A stretch of 64,000 nt of DNA from DATCYX01 sp963714425 (GCA_963714425.1 CAVQOI010000010.1:1-64000), one strand, 5' to 3'. Counted from the stretch's first letter, positions 18,224 to 27,203 are shown. Notes: generated by a model not told the origin, from the letters alone. Numbers and translations are program-made.

Positions 18224-18814
18224 TCACTCTGTGGGAGGCTGCTGCTCAGCCTGGATGGCTTTCACAAGCTCTTCACCTTTGCTCTGGTCAAAGTTCCCTG
18301 TTGTCCGCCAAAGGATGTCTCCATTCCGGTTGACCAGCAGGATGTGCACGTCATCTTTGCTGGGGATGCCTGTGGCTTGCATGAAATTCTGCGTGTCTAT
18401 GTAGAGTGTGACGGTGCGCTGGCGCGATTTTTGGTCGGGTATACCGGCGCGCATGCCTTCATTGACGAAGGTACGCGACAGCATAGGCATCTTGTTGATT
18501 GTGGGCAGCTCATAATAGACTACCCCGGGGGTGGATGCTTCAAGCTCCTGAGCGTATGGAATCCAGGTATTTACGACAAGTTGCTGCTGTTGTAAAAAGG
18601 GCACAAATAGCAGGTTGAGCTCTCCATCGAAATCGCGCGGAAACTCGAACTCTTGGCGCTCGAGGTTGAAGCCCGAGACAGTAGGAAAATGTACCTTATC
18701 TGAGGTGATCACCAGCCGGCTCGGGCGGACGAAGATCCGCCACGCCATAAACACCAGACCGATGGCAAAAATACCGGCTAAAATCCGGAACAACATTAAA
18801 AACCTCGCTTTCAT
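18224..18814 (-). CDS. membrane-anchored protein, possible ATP10/thioredoxin-like fold
   Basis: 196 residues. The N-terminal membrane anchor is at residues ~5-28 (LFRILAGIFAIGLVFMAWRI) and the rest is soluble. The layout of the soluble part (NLLFVPFLQQQQLVVNTW, VVYYELPTINKM, then VHILLVNRNGDILWRTTG) resembles the ATP10-like/peroxiredoxin-like fold of proteins, but no redox cysteines are present. It is flanked by >100-bp gaps on both sides, so probably monocistronic. Fold assignment is a guess from pattern; existence as a gene is well supported by strand-consistent coding character. Confidence 0.7.
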   Translation of the reverse strand: MKARFLMLFRILAGIFAIGLVFMAWRIFVRPSRLVITSDKVHFPTVSGFNLERQEFEFPRDFDGELNLLFVPFLQQQQLVVNTWIPYAQELEASTPGVVYYELPTINKMPMLSRTFVNEGMRAGIPDQKSRQRTVTLYIDTQNFMQATGIPSKDDVHILLVNRNGDILWRTTGNFDQSKGEELVKAIQAEQQPPTE

Positions 18815-18951
18815 TTTAGGACTTATACATGTGGTGGGGGTATGGGTGTGATTGGGCAGGCGCAGCGATGGCGGCCAGCGGGGCGCCCCTACGTGGATAC
18901 CGCAGCCCTTGGGATGTATATTTGGGTGAGTCAGACTCGATCATCACCTCC

Positions 18952-19272
18952 CTAAGTGGATGCCACCTTCCGCAAACGGATGGGGGTCTGGTTTGGCACT
19001 CTCTCGATGAGCTCACGCGCTTCGAGATCCAATTGAACCACTTTAGTATACCAGCGCACGGAACCAGGTTTGGGGAAGAGCTCCATGGGAACGGCGTGGC
19101 TTGCCAGATAGGCAGCTACTTTCTCTTCCAGCTGTTGAAAAGACAAACCAATAGTGCTATCACTATCTGCCAGGACGGCTAGGATGGCCTCACGAATGAT
19201 TGAATATTTCTCCTCGTTCAGGTTCTCCTGATATTCGGGATGATTGACATTTCGGGCTTTAATACTGGGCAT
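18952..19272 (-). CDS. small conserved protein (DUF6958-like)
   Basis: 106 residues, no signal or membrane segment. The pattern KARNVNHPEY near the N-terminus, and PGSVRWYTKVVQLDLEARELI near the C-terminus, match my memory of a small uncharacterised family (DUF6958) of wHTH-like proteins. The start at the ATG at 19272 has AAGGAG 5 bp upstream (antisense of 19278-19290). It is 54 bp downstream of the aminotransferase on the same strand and may be co-transcribed. No function is known. Confidence 0.7.
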   Translation of the reverse strand: MPSIKARNVNHPEYQENLNEEKYSIIREAILAVLADSDSTIGLSFQQLEEKVAAYLASHAVPMELFPKPGSVRWYTKVVQLDLEARELIERVPNQTPIRLRKVAST

Positions 19273-19326
19273 TTGAACACTCCTTGCGGTTCTCCCTGCG
19301 CATGTTGAGCGCCATAAGCGGAGCGA

Positions 19327-20442
19327 TCAACCCAGAGAAGCCAGCAGGTGCTCCTCCAAGCGAGTGACCGCCCCGGGCAGGTTAGCCCGGCCGAAGCCAA
19401 TGCGGAAGTGGTTCTCTTTGTCGTCATACACCGTGCCAGGTAGCAGCAGCACACCGGCAGATGTGACCAGATCGTGGCAGAAGGCTTCGACATCACCATC
19501 CTTCAATCGTGGGAAAGCGATCGGCCCGGCCTTGGGGCGCACCCAGGAAAAACTCCCGGCATGCCGCTCGAAGAAGCCATCCAGGATGGACAGGTTGCGG
19601 GCGATAATGTCCAGGTTGCGACGGGACAGCACCTGGCGGTGGCGCAGGGCGAGCTCGGCGAGGAACTCGCTGGGGGCGCTGCTGCAGATGGTGGTGTAAT
19701 CCTTGAGGGCTGCCATGCGCTCCAGGAGTGCAGCCTCCTGGGTAGCGATCCAGCCGATGCGCAAGCCGGGCAGACCGTAGGTTTTGGACATGACGCCCAG
19801 CGAGACGGCGCTGGGGTTGATCTGGCATGCGGAGGGCAGCCGGTCCTCGGGGTGGTACTCGGCTTCGCGGTAGACCTCGTCTGAGAACAGAGTAATGTTG
19901 CGCTCCTGGGCGATATGATTGAGGCGGCGGAAATCGTCCTGAGGCATCAGGTAGCCGGTGGGGTTGTGAGGGAAATTGACGATGATGGCTTTGGTGTTGG
20001 GGCGCAGCATGCGTTGTAGCTCGTCTAGATCGAGCGCCCAGCCGGTCTGCTCGCGGGCGATCCAGGGGGTGACGTCGCAGCCTGTGCTGCGGGCTACGTC
20101 GATGAGGGACTGGTAGCAAGGGAAATGCACGATGGCGTGATCCCCAGAGGCGAGGACAGCATGCATGAAGAGGAAGATGGCTTCCTCAGCGCCGGAGTGC
20201 ACCAGCACATGCTCAGGGGAGATGCCGGCATAGATTCTGGCGATCTCCTGACGCAGGCTCGGGCTGCCCGAGGATTCGGTGTAGCCCAGCCAGTGCGCCT
20301 CAAACCTTTGTCCGGCGTCCGGCTCGAGAGCCAACAGCTCCTGGACGGTGAAGGACTGGCAGTCGGAGGCGCACAGCAGGTACTGGACGTTGAATTCGTA
20401 TTTGGCAAAGTAGCGTTCGAGTTTGAAGGGAGGCAGGTGCAT
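19327..20442 (-). CDS. class I/II aminotransferase
   Basis: 371 residues, fold-type I PLP aminotransferase. Visible: substrate/PLP loop HSGAEEAIFLFMHAVL, NFPHNPTGYLMP (Asn binding PLP), DEVYREAEY (Asp/Tyr pair), PLP lysine in SKTYGLPGLRIGW (near residue 225) and the carboxylate-binding Arg in HFRIGFGR near the end. The N-terminus MHLPPFKLERYFAKYEF is typical of a subgroup annotated only as aminotransferase or capreomycidine-synthase-like, so the amino acid used is unknown. Confidence 0.88.
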   Translation of the reverse strand: MHLPPFKLERYFAKYEFNVQYLLCASDCQSFTVQELLALEPDAGQRFEAHWLGYTESSGSPSLRQEIARIYAGISPEHVLVHSGAEEAIFLFMHAVLASGDHAIVHFPCYQSLIDVARSTGCDVTPWIAREQTGWALDLDELQRMLRPNTKAIIVNFPHNPTGYLMPQDDFRRLNHIAQERNITLFSDEVYREAEYHPEDRLPSACQINPSAVSLGVMSKTYGLPGLRIGWIATQEAALLERMAALKDYTTICSSAPSEFLAELALRHRQVLSRRNLDIIARNLSILDGFFERHAGSFSWVRPKAGPIAFPRLKDGDVEAFCHDLVTSAGVLLLPGTVYDDKENHFRIGFGRANLPGAVTRLEEHLLASLG

Positions 20443-20651
20443 CGGGTTCTTGCCTTGTTGAAGAGATTCTTTACCGCAGAGAACGCACCGTGCCTGCCGG
20501 AAGGCAGGGAGCTCGCAGAGAAAATTTATTCTCTCTACGCTTTCGGCGCACCCCGCAGTGAAATGGTATTTTATGGATTATCCCACACCTTTATTAGACC
20601 ATACCGATTATTGCCTGCCAGCGGGTCGCTGCAAGGATTCGCCTGCCAGGA

Positions 20652-21500
20652 TCAGAACAGGACGATCATTAAGACTGCGGTCAAACAGAGACTTGCTCCC
20701 AGCCACTGCCGGCGGTTGATGGCTTCGTGGCTCAGCACTCCTGCCAGGATTACGGTAGCGGCGGGATAGAGCGAGGCCAGGACCGCGGCCACGTCAAGGC
20801 GGGTGAGCTGGGCTGCCAGCAGGAAGAAAATGTTTCCACCCGCGTCCAGGGCGCCTGCCAGCAAGCCAAGCGGATTGGCTGTTAATCCCGGAAGTCGCTC
20901 TCGCCTGACGCCGATCAAGAGCAGGGATAATCCCAGGGATACACTTCGAGAGACCACCAGGGGAGCGAACACCGACCCGGGCTTCACCTGCCCGATGAGC
21001 ACGAAGAAGCCGCCGAATCCGCAACCGGCGAGCAAAGCCAGCCAGATTCCCTGCGACCTGCGGGCATGCTCAATCCCTGTGGCTTGCGCGGCGAGCCAGA
21101 TCCCCAACAAGGCGACGGCAAAACCCGCCAGCTCCCCGGCAGTGGGTGGGTCGCGGCGCAGGAGTTGGTAGAGCACTGGCACCAGGGTGGCGGTCACCGC
21201 AGTCGCCGGAGCGACCAGAGCGGCATTTCCCAAGGAGAGTCCGCGATAGAGTACGATAATGCCGATCGCGCCGCCAAGTCCCGCAGCAGCTGCCCATAGG
21301 ATATCCGCCTGGGATGGCAGGGATTCTCCCCAGGCGATAACACACACCACAAGGATAGCTAATCCGGAGAGGGCCGCCAGAAATGCAGCCTGGAAGGCAC
21401 TGACCTTGCGAGATGCCAGACCTCCGGCATAATCGCCGCTGCCCCAGATGACTGCAGACAGGATCCCCGATAAGGATCCGAGCAGCTCAGCGGGAAGCAC
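20652..21500 (-). CDS. EamA-family (DMT) transporter
   Basis: 282 residues with about ten hydrophobic segments and an internal repeat (two EamA halves), the standard form of drug/metabolite transporters such as RhtA or YdcZ-type amino-acid exporters. The start is a GTG at 21500 by best fit; no strong ribosome site. It lies 36 bp downstream of the PLP decarboxylase gene on the same strand, so exporting the amine product of that enzyme, or controlling its amino-acid substrate, is a reasonable inference. Upstream of 20651 a 200-bp gap holds only a TGCCTGCC/GGCAGGGA hairpin near 20490-20512. Confidence 0.87.
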   Translation of the reverse strand: MLPAELLGSLSGILSAVIWGSGDYAGGLASRKVSAFQAAFLAALSGLAILVVCVIAWGESLPSQADILWAAAAGLGGAIGIIVLYRGLSLGNAALVAPATAVTATLVPVLYQLLRRDPPTAGELAGFAVALLGIWLAAQATGIEHARRSQGIWLALLAGCGFGGFFVLIGQVKPGSVFAPLVVSRSVSLGLSLLLIGVRRERLPGLTANPLGLLAGALDAGGNIFFLLAAQLTRLDVAAVLASLYPAATVILAGVLSHEAINRRQWLGASLCLTAVLMIVLF

Positions 21501-21536
21501 CTGGTTGACGGAGGTGGCGGAAATTGAGGGGGGTGG

Positions 21537-22905
21537 CTAGCGTGCGCAACGCAGGATTGCCTCCAGGCTGCGGTCGACGTCGTCTTCGGTTGTAGCCCAG
21601 GATGACACGCTGATGCGCATGGCGGTGTGGCCCTGCCAGACGGTCCCCCCGAACCAGGCAGTGCCATCGGCCTGTACTTTTTGAATGACGTCCCGATTAC
21701 GCTCGGCATCGCCAAAGGAGACCAGTACCTGGTTGAGGACAACTTCGTTGAGCACCTGGTAGCCGGCGCGGCGCAACCCTATAGCAAAGCGTTCGGCGTA
21801 CTGGCAGTTGCGTTCAACCAGGTCGGCCAGGCCAGAGGCGTCCCAGCGAGCGTAGGGCAGCCCAGATTTCAACGCCGCGCGCCCGGCGGGACAGCTCGGG
21901 GACGTAGTTGAAGGGGTCACGGGTCTCGCCCTGGATCAGGTAGGCAGCGCTTAAGGACATGGCGGCGCGCAGAGCCAGCGCGTCGCGCACGAAGACCAGA
22001 CCAGAGTCATAGGGCACATTCAGCCACTTGTGGGCGTCGGTAGCGAGCGAATCGGCGTCGCTCAAGGCCTGGGCGAGATGGCGGCGGGTGGGGCAGGCGG
22101 CAGCCCACAGCCCGAAGGCGCCATCTACGTGTACCCAGGCGCCAGCCTGCCTGGCGATGGGGATGATCTCAGAGGCAGGATCAAAGGCACCGGTGTTGAC
22201 GTTACCTGCTTGCAGGCACAGGATGGTGCTGCCCGTAAGGGGTGGCAGGGCATCGGGGCGCATGCGTCCCTGCCCGTCAACTGGAACACGTATGACGCGC
22301 TCGCGACCCATGCCGAGCATGCTGAGCGCCTTGAGCAGGCTGACGTGCACCTCATCGCCGACCACGACGCTGAGCGGTGGGGCACCGAACAAGCCGTCCG
22401 CCTCCACATCCCAGCCCTGGTGATGCAGCAAGGCGTGCCTGGCGGCAGCCAGTCCGGTGAAATTGGCCATGGTGGCTCCGGTGACGAAACCGATCTCGGT
22501 TCCAGCCGGCAGACCGAGCAGGGAGATCAACCAATCCCGGCAGATCACTTCGAGCTTGGAGGCGACCGGAGAGCTGACCTGCAGACCGGCGTTCTGATCC
22601 CAGGCGGCGGCGAGCAGGTTGGCAGCTAAGGCGGCAGGTAAAGATCCCCCGATGACGAAACCGAAGAAGCGCCGCCCGGCGGTGGAGACGGTAGCCGGGG
22701 AGCCGAGCTCGTCAAGCTGGCGGAGCACATCCAGAGGCTCGATTGGCGCCTCCTGCAGGGGGACGTCAAACTCTTGCAAGCGGTCGATGGCGGCGGGAGC
22801 GGGCGCTACGCTGCGTTCATCCAGTCCGTCAAGATATTGTGCTGCCCGTTCAAAGGCATCGCTAAGAATGTGTTTTATTGTTGTTTGATTATCCATGGCA
22901 TCCAT
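21537..22905 (-). CDS. group II PLP-dependent decarboxylase, one frameshift
   Basis: Aromatic-L-amino-acid/glutamate decarboxylase superfamily. The first 350 residues are read in one frame (TGATMANFTGLAAARHALL; PLP Asp in WVHVDGAFGLWAA; PLP lysine in LATDAHKWLNVPYDSGLV). Near 21836-21838 an extra base shifts the frame; the C-terminal ~105 residues continue in the next frame (GLADLVERNCQYAERFAIGL to the TAG at 21537). Dropping one C (coding strand) gives LRSLGRSGLADLV and a 455-residue protein, normal for the family. The clean junction suggests an assembly indel, but a real mutation cannot be excluded. Substrate could be tyrosine, tryptophan, phenylalanine or another amino acid. The adjacent EamA exporter fits amine production. 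Confidence 0.85.
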
Positions 22906-23152
22906 ACCTGGAGGTCGAAAACCGGGCGGAGCTTAATGGCCAGGTCAGTTTGCAAGTTGCTGACTGCAAAGGAGAGCAATCCATCCCCCTGGGCTGTCAG
23001 GTGAGACTGGTTGAGGATTTGCTAGGTGGTGCGCATTATATCAGAACGCCCTATGCGCATTTCCATGCAAGTATGCAAGCTTCATCGTTAGATAATCTTC
23101 CGGGTTACATTCAATGACGATATGTCAGACCCTATCGAATCACCTTGGTGAT

Positions 23153-24295
23153 CTATAGAGGCCCCGCGGGGCGGCGACCCGCTCTGATCGCTTCCACCTG
23201 CTGCGAGGTGAAAGGGGGCAGGAGGAGGGATGGCGTGTCGGCGTAGCAGCGGAACATGTCGGCGATGAAGTGTAACCGGTCGGATAGATTTGCCCAGTCT
23301 TGCACGCCGGAGCCGAGCGGGCTATCGGGTGTGGGGTCGATCTGAGCCAGGAGCTGGACGAGGTCGGGGTGGGCGATGTGGTGAAGCGAGGCAGGAAAGG
23401 CGTCCCGCAGGTCGTCCCCCAGGCGCAAGCGTACGTCCCCTGGCAAGGCAATGCTCATCATGGTTTCGGTGATGAGATAGTGGGTCTCGCGGCGGGCCAG
23501 GGCAACCAGGGTCTGGATGGTAAGCTCGGTGAGGGAGGGGCGCCCAAGTGTGCGACGCAAGACTGCCAGTGAGGCTGTAAGCCAGCCGTAGCCGGGGAAG
23601 AGCAGGGTAATCACCCGGCGGGCAAGCGGGTTGGGGCCGGTGAAGGCAGCATCCAGCGACTCGGCGATCTCGGGCTGCAGGCGGGTCTGCTCGTGATAGC
23701 CGATCTCCAGGTTAGCGAGCAGCAAGAGCTCGAGTCGTTGGATGGCGTCGCTCTCGAAAAAGGACTGGTAATAACGAGCGAATGCCTGACGTAAGAAGCG
23801 CTGCCCATCGGGCGGGTCTCCGGTGCGCAGGCTGTCTGTGAAGCGGGCGATCTTAGCGGGATCATAGGTCTCATCGAAGCCGCATTCGGTGAGGAAGCGG
23901 GAGAAGTGCAGCCCGATCTCATCGAAGACCTTCTTGTTTCCGCGAGCTACGGCGTCGCTGGTACGATCGAATATAGAGACCGGGGAAATGGCCTGCCAAA
24001 TCCGAAGCTGCACGCCGGGACGCGAGGGGGCAAGGGCCTCAGCAGCCTGCCTGGCTTCCGAGGATGCAGCGAGCAGGTCTTGCAGCGCCCGATTCAGATC
24101 TTCTTTGCGGATGGTCTGCCCGGCTTGTTTGGAAGCCCAGGTAGCAAAAGAACACCAGTTGGCACGCTCTCCTGTGCGACGGATGAAGGCCGCAGACAGC
24201 TCGTGGTAAGCCTGTGTGATGTGCAGGTTGCGCAGCAGCGGATCAGCTATCGCACCGATTCGGTCGACCTCTGCTGGGGAGGGGAAAGACACCAC
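23153..24295 (-). CDS. conserved protein of unknown function
   Basis: 380 residues, soluble, mostly helical. The N-terminus HITQAYHELSAAFIRRTG then ANWCSFATWASKQAG and IRKEDL looks strongly conserved and recalls a family of uncharacterised proteins in actinobacteria and Chloroflexota; I know no function. A Trp-Cys (NWCSFATWAS) and a later HYLITETMMSI segment may mark an active or ligand site, but this is guesswork. The start is a GTG at 24295 (or 24292), 3 bp after the stop of the ABM-domain gene, so the two are almost certainly co-transcribed. Confidence 0.75.
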   Translation of the reverse strand: MVSFPSPAEVDRIGAIADPLLRNLHITQAYHELSAAFIRRTGERANWCSFATWASKQAGQTIRKEDLNRALQDLLAASSEARQAAEALAPSRPGVQLRIWQAISPVSIFDRTSDAVARGNKKVFDEIGLHFSRFLTECGFDETYDPAKIARFTDSLRTGDPPDGQRFLRQAFARYYQSFFESDAIQRLELLLLANLEIGYHEQTRLQPEIAESLDAAFTGPNPLARRVITLLFPGYGWLTASLAVLRRTLGRPSLTELTIQTLVALARRETHYLITETMMSIALPGDVRLRLGDDLRDAFPASLHHIAHPDLVQLLAQIDPTPDSPLGSGVQDWANLSDRLHFIADMFRCYADTPSLLLPPFTSQQVEAIRAGRRPAGPL

Positions 24296-24298
24296 CCG

Positions 24299-24595
24299 CT
24301 ATTTAGAGATATCGGCAAAGACAACGTCACCGTCGTGCCATTCTGGATCTGCTTCAAGCATCGAGCGGAACTTCTGGTAGCGGGCATTCTGCTCGGGGCT
24401 ATCGGCGTTTGCAAAGTAAGCCTCGCGGCTCTCGAAGAGCACAACGAGGTAGTATTCTTTGGGATCACTATCCATGTGGTAGACGTACTGCCCAATGTAG
24501 CCGTGGATGTTGAGGGAGCTTTCGTCCTGCGACATTTCGATCAGCTGCTTCTCTGCGCCGGGTTTAACCTTAAGGCGTGCAACAGTTCCAAACAT
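24299..24595 (-). CDS. antibiotic-biosynthesis-monooxygenase (ABM) domain protein
   Basis: 98 residues, the size of a one-domain dimeric alpha/beta-barrel ABM protein. Key features are FGTVARLKVKPGAEKQLIEM at the start, YHMDSDPKEYYLVVLFESRE in the middle, and YQKFRSMLEADPEW. Family members include quinol monooxygenases and haem-degrading enzymes; many have no known role. The ATG at 24595 is preceded by AGGAGGA at ideal spacing, which decides it over an upstream in-frame ATG at 24667. It is the first gene of a two-gene operon with the 380-residue unknown protein. Confidence 0.8.
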   Translation of the reverse strand: MFGTVARLKVKPGAEKQLIEMSQDESSLNIHGYIGQYVYHMDSDPKEYYLVVLFESREAYFANADSPEQNARYQKFRSMLEADPEWHDGDVVFADISK

Positions 24596-24750
24596 GTGTT
24601 TCCTCCTAAGGACTGAATTATGACAAATTATATCCTTAATTACCTGCTTAGCTGGAGGATGAATCATTGTTGGTTCTTGTGGTGATGCTTGATGCAGGAT
24701 ATTTCCCCCACCCCTTGCCCCTCCCCCTTTATGGGGGAGAGGAAGTTAAT

Positions 24751-24797
24751 GGAAAACGGACATCGGGGCAGCTAACCTGCCCCGATGTCCGTTTTCC
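24751..24797. terminator. 21-bp-arm perfect hairpin
   Basis: Arms 24751-24771 and 24777-24797 are fully complementary around CTAAC. It lies 13 bp past the stop of the MerB-like gene and before the ABM operon, and is read as a terminator from its position. No U-run follows on the minus strand, unlike a textbook intrinsic terminator. Confidence 0.55.
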
Positions 24798-24809
24798 GAG
24801 TTTTTGCTT

Positions 24810-25511
24810 TCATTGCCACTGGTCGGATTTGGGGTCCCAGAAGGGCCCATCCAGGCCGATGGCAGCGAAGATGGAGACCATCTCGTCAGGGGCAGGACGG
24901 CGCGATTCGACCGTCATTCGGTTGCCGTACCAGGTAAGCGCCAGCTGCCATAACTGGTCCAGGGTGATGGTGGGGCGCAAGGGTAATTTACGCTTCTGGC
25001 ACCATTGGTTCAAGGTGTCTTCCGACCGGAAGAGCAGCATGGTCGCTCAAGTGTGGAGGATGTCCTGCCACCACAGCGCAGCCGGCACGGCAAAATGGAC
25101 GACGCACGGCTCGGGCTGGGGCGCACTATCTTTCACAAACAAGGTGATCTCCTCACCGGTATGCCCATCTGAGGTCTCGATGCGTGCATCCTGGTGCATG
25201 GCGGCAGGGATACCCATGGCGTCCCAGATGCAGTTTGCGTAATAGGATGTGTTCCCGATTAAGACTTGGTGGGGTGTCTCGACGCCTGAGAAGGGCGGTG
25301 CCATGCGGATGCGGGCGGGCTCGCCGGGCTCGGGCACCAGCAGGCGCCTCTGGTGCAGTTGCTTGAAAGCCGCCAGGACCTGATCGAGCGAGGCGCCCAG
25401 GGAGGCAGCCACGTCCGCGGCTGTGGGAGCCTGTCCTGTACGGGCGAGGGTTTCGTAGATGTTGAGCTTGACGGTGGTCTCAAGGTCCATCGGATGACAA
25501 TTATATTCCAT
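24810..25511 (-). CDS. MerB-like organomercurial-lyase homologue, predicted selenoprotein (in-frame UGA at residue 155)
   Basis: 233 residues if the UGA at 25049-25047 is read through. The N-terminal wHTH-like domain is at ~10-75 (LNIYETLARTGQAPTAADVA). The alkylmercury-lyase core contains YYANCIWDAMGIPAAMH: Cys94 and Asp97 match catalytic C96/D99 of plasmid R831 MerB. The frame then reads WWQDILHT-UGA-ATMLLFRSED, continuing without a shift to WCQKRK...GLDGPFWDP and a final stop at 24810. In MerB relatives the position of the UGA is the second catalytic cysteine (C159). A hairpin with a GGTC loop begins 13 nt after the UGA. I infer selenocysteine; a Cys-to-stop mutation is the alternative. 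The start is ATG 25511 (25490 also possible); the frame is open further upstream but that would overlap the divergent methyltransferase. Confidence 0.75.
25018..25033 (-). promoter_or_regulatory. candidate bacterial SECIS hairpin in the MerB-like gene
   Basis: On the coding (minus) strand TCTTCC-GGTC-GGAAGA forms a 6-bp stem with a 4-nt loop starting with G. The loop begins 19 nt after the UGA, inside the 16-37 nt window usually quoted for bacterial SECIS elements. A competing 5-bp pairing (CGACC with GGTCG) exists. Assigned by geometry only. Confidence 0.5.
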
Positions 25512-25569
25512 ATAGTACAATACCCTCAGGTCGAATACCAAAACCAAGAGTAGCGTAAATAGAGCCAAT

Positions 25570-26472
25570 ATGCCCAAGCCAGCGCGCAAACGTAAAAGCA
25601 CGCACACCAGCACTTTCGGCACGCCAGGACGTATCAGCCATGACTCGTCGCGCTTCTACCTCAGCCGCCTGTACGGCGGCTTGAACGATAAAACAGTGGA
25701 TGGTCCGAGCCAAGACGTGGTGGAAAATCCAGTCCCGGCTGCCGCCCTGAACCAGGTGCTTTGCAAATCCAGTGAGGCGATGGATGAGCTGCCAGACTGT
25801 TCGATCCACCTGATGGTCACATCGCCGCCATACAACGCGCAGAAGGAGTACGACGAAGACCTGAACCTCGACGAATACCTGGCGCTTCTGGGGCGGGTGT
25901 GGGCTGAGACGTTTCGCGTGCTGGTGACGGGCGGACGCGCCTGCGTCAACATTGCCAATCTGGGGCGCAAGCCGTACATCCCAATACACGCTTACATAGT
26001 GGAGCAGATGTTGGAGATCGGCTATTTGATGAGGGGTGAGATCATCTGGAACAAAGCCTCCAGCGCCAGCCCGTCCACGGCGTGGGGAAGCTGGCAGTCG
26101 GCGTCTAATCCGGTCTTGCGCGACGTGCACGAATACATCCTGGTATTTTCTAAAGGTAGCTTTGGACGCGAGCGGGAAGGCAGGGATAGCACGATTTCTC
26201 GCGAAGAGTTCCTGGAGTGGACCAAGAGCGTGTGGACCTTCCCGGCAGTCTCGGCGAAAAAGGTGGGCCATCCGGCGCCTTTCCCGGAGGAGCTGCCGCA
26301 GCGCTTGATCCAGCTATTCACATTCAAGGGGGATGTGGTGTTGGATCCATTCGCCGGCAGCGGCACCACGTGTGTGGCAGCGCTAAAGGCAGATCGGGAC
26401 TTCGTGGGCTACGATACAAGCGAGGCGTATGTGGCGCTGGCAAAGGATCGGATTGCGACCGCTCTGATCTGA
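25570..26472 (+). CDS. beta-class DNA methyltransferase (N4-cytosine/N6-adenine), no restriction partner
   Basis: 300 residues. The catalytic motif IV TSPPYNAQKEYDED (near residue 84) precedes the SAM-binding motif I DPFAGSGTTCVAALKAD (near 257), the order of beta-class amino-methyltransferases; TSPPY is typical of N4-cytosine enzymes. The central segment WNKASSASPSTAWGSWQSA and FPEELPQRLIQLF are family-typical. The first ~55 residues are basic and Ser/Thr-rich (KPARKRKSTHTSTFG). No restriction endonuclease gene is adjacent, so it is either an orphan regulator or a component of the following cluster. It is divergent from the MerB-like gene. Confidence 0.92.
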   Translation: MPKPARKRKSTHTSTFGTPGRISHDSSRFYLSRLYGGLNDKTVDGPSQDVVENPVPAAALNQVLCKSSEAMDELPDCSIHLMVTSPPYNAQKEYDEDLNLDEYLALLGRVWAETFRVLVTGGRACVNIANLGRKPYIPIHAYIVEQMLEIGYLMRGEIIWNKASSASPSTAWGSWQSASNPVLRDVHEYILVFSKGSFGREREGRDSTISREEFLEWTKSVWTFPAVSAKKVGHPAPFPEELPQRLIQLFTFKGDVVLDPFAGSGTTCVAALKADRDFVGYDTSEAYVALAKDRIATALI

Positions 26473-26593
26473 GCAAGGCGCTCCGCAAGGTGTGCGGCGT
26501 AACTTGCGATCGACACCTGCCAGGGAAGGGGGCGAGGCTTAGCGGAGGGGGGACACTGGTTCCGGTGGGGACTCTGGAACCGAGGAGGTGCGT

Positions 26594-27133
26594 ATGTCCT
26601 GGATAATTCCCTATATCAATTTTATCGTCCTTGTAGCGGCGGGTCTGGGGGGTGTGCTGGCTACGATCTTGTGGGACGAGTTAAAAGTGAATTTCTGGTA
26701 CTGGATCAGCAGAAGATACCGCCAGCAGGTCGAGCAGCCGCCAATGCAAAAACCTGCCGGGATGTGGATAGGCTACCTCCTGTCCATACTGATTTTTTTG
26801 CTGGGGGGTGCGTACACGGCGGCGGAGTTGCTGCCCAAGCCCATCGTGTACGTTACATCGCCGGTGGAGGTCGGGCGGCACGCCACCGTCACGGTGAAGA
26901 CGGTGGCTGGTACAAGCTGCAATATTCAATACATCACCCCTGGGGGCAGCGAGAGCAGTTCGCAGGAGCTGGTGGAGAAAGATGCCGGCACGAACGGCAT
27001 CTGCGCCTGGTGCTGGCAGATTGGCACCAACACCACGCCGGGCGAGGGCCTTGTGACGGTGACAGTGGGTGAACGGAACAAAAAAACGTACCGCGGGGTG
27101 ATCGAGATTGTTGGGTCTGGGGACGGCCCCTAA
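26594..27133 (+). CDS. membrane protein with two TM segments and an extracytoplasmic Ig-like domain
   Basis: 179 residues. TM1 is at ~5-25 (PYINFIVLVAAGLGGVLATI), followed by a basic/aromatic loop and TM2 at ~60-80 (GYLLSILIFLLGGAYTAAEL). A beta-rich outside domain follows at ~88-175 (YVTSPVEVGRHATVTVKTVA, then NGICAWCWQIG with a Cys pair, ending VTVTVGERNKK). The start is decided by GAGGAGG 5 bp before the ATG at 26594. I do not know the family. It lies between a lone methyltransferase and two caspase-like protease genes. A CCCC-TAAA-GGGG stem followed by a T-rich tract (27127-27145) may terminate it. Confidence 0.75.
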   Translation: MSWIIPYINFIVLVAAGLGGVLATILWDELKVNFWYWISRRYRQQVEQPPMQKPAGMWIGYLLSILIFLLGGAYTAAELLPKPIVYVTSPVEVGRHATVTVKTVAGTSCNIQYITPGGSESSSQELVEKDAGTNGICAWCWQIGTNTTPGEGLVTVTVGERNKKTYRGVIEIVGSGDGP

Positions 27134-27147
27134 AGGGGTTTTTATTT

Positions 27148-27194
27148 AACATGGAAGTCATGCAGGTTCTTCACGCCTGCATGACTTCCATGTT
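27148..27194. terminator. 19-bp-arm hairpin between convergent genes
   Basis: Arms 27148-27166 and 27176-27194 pair perfectly around a 9-nt loop. It lies between the plus-strand membrane-protein gene and the end of the minus-strand caspase-like gene, so it could terminate both. It has T-rich sequence on its left side (27139-27147). Confidence 0.6.
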
Positions 27195-27203
27195 TCGGAT
27201 AAA

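Noticed and set aside
18088..18595. Plus-strand frames of 81-161 codons
   Set aside because: They are antisense to or overlap the membrane-anchored protein at 18224-18814 and lack family-like sequence.
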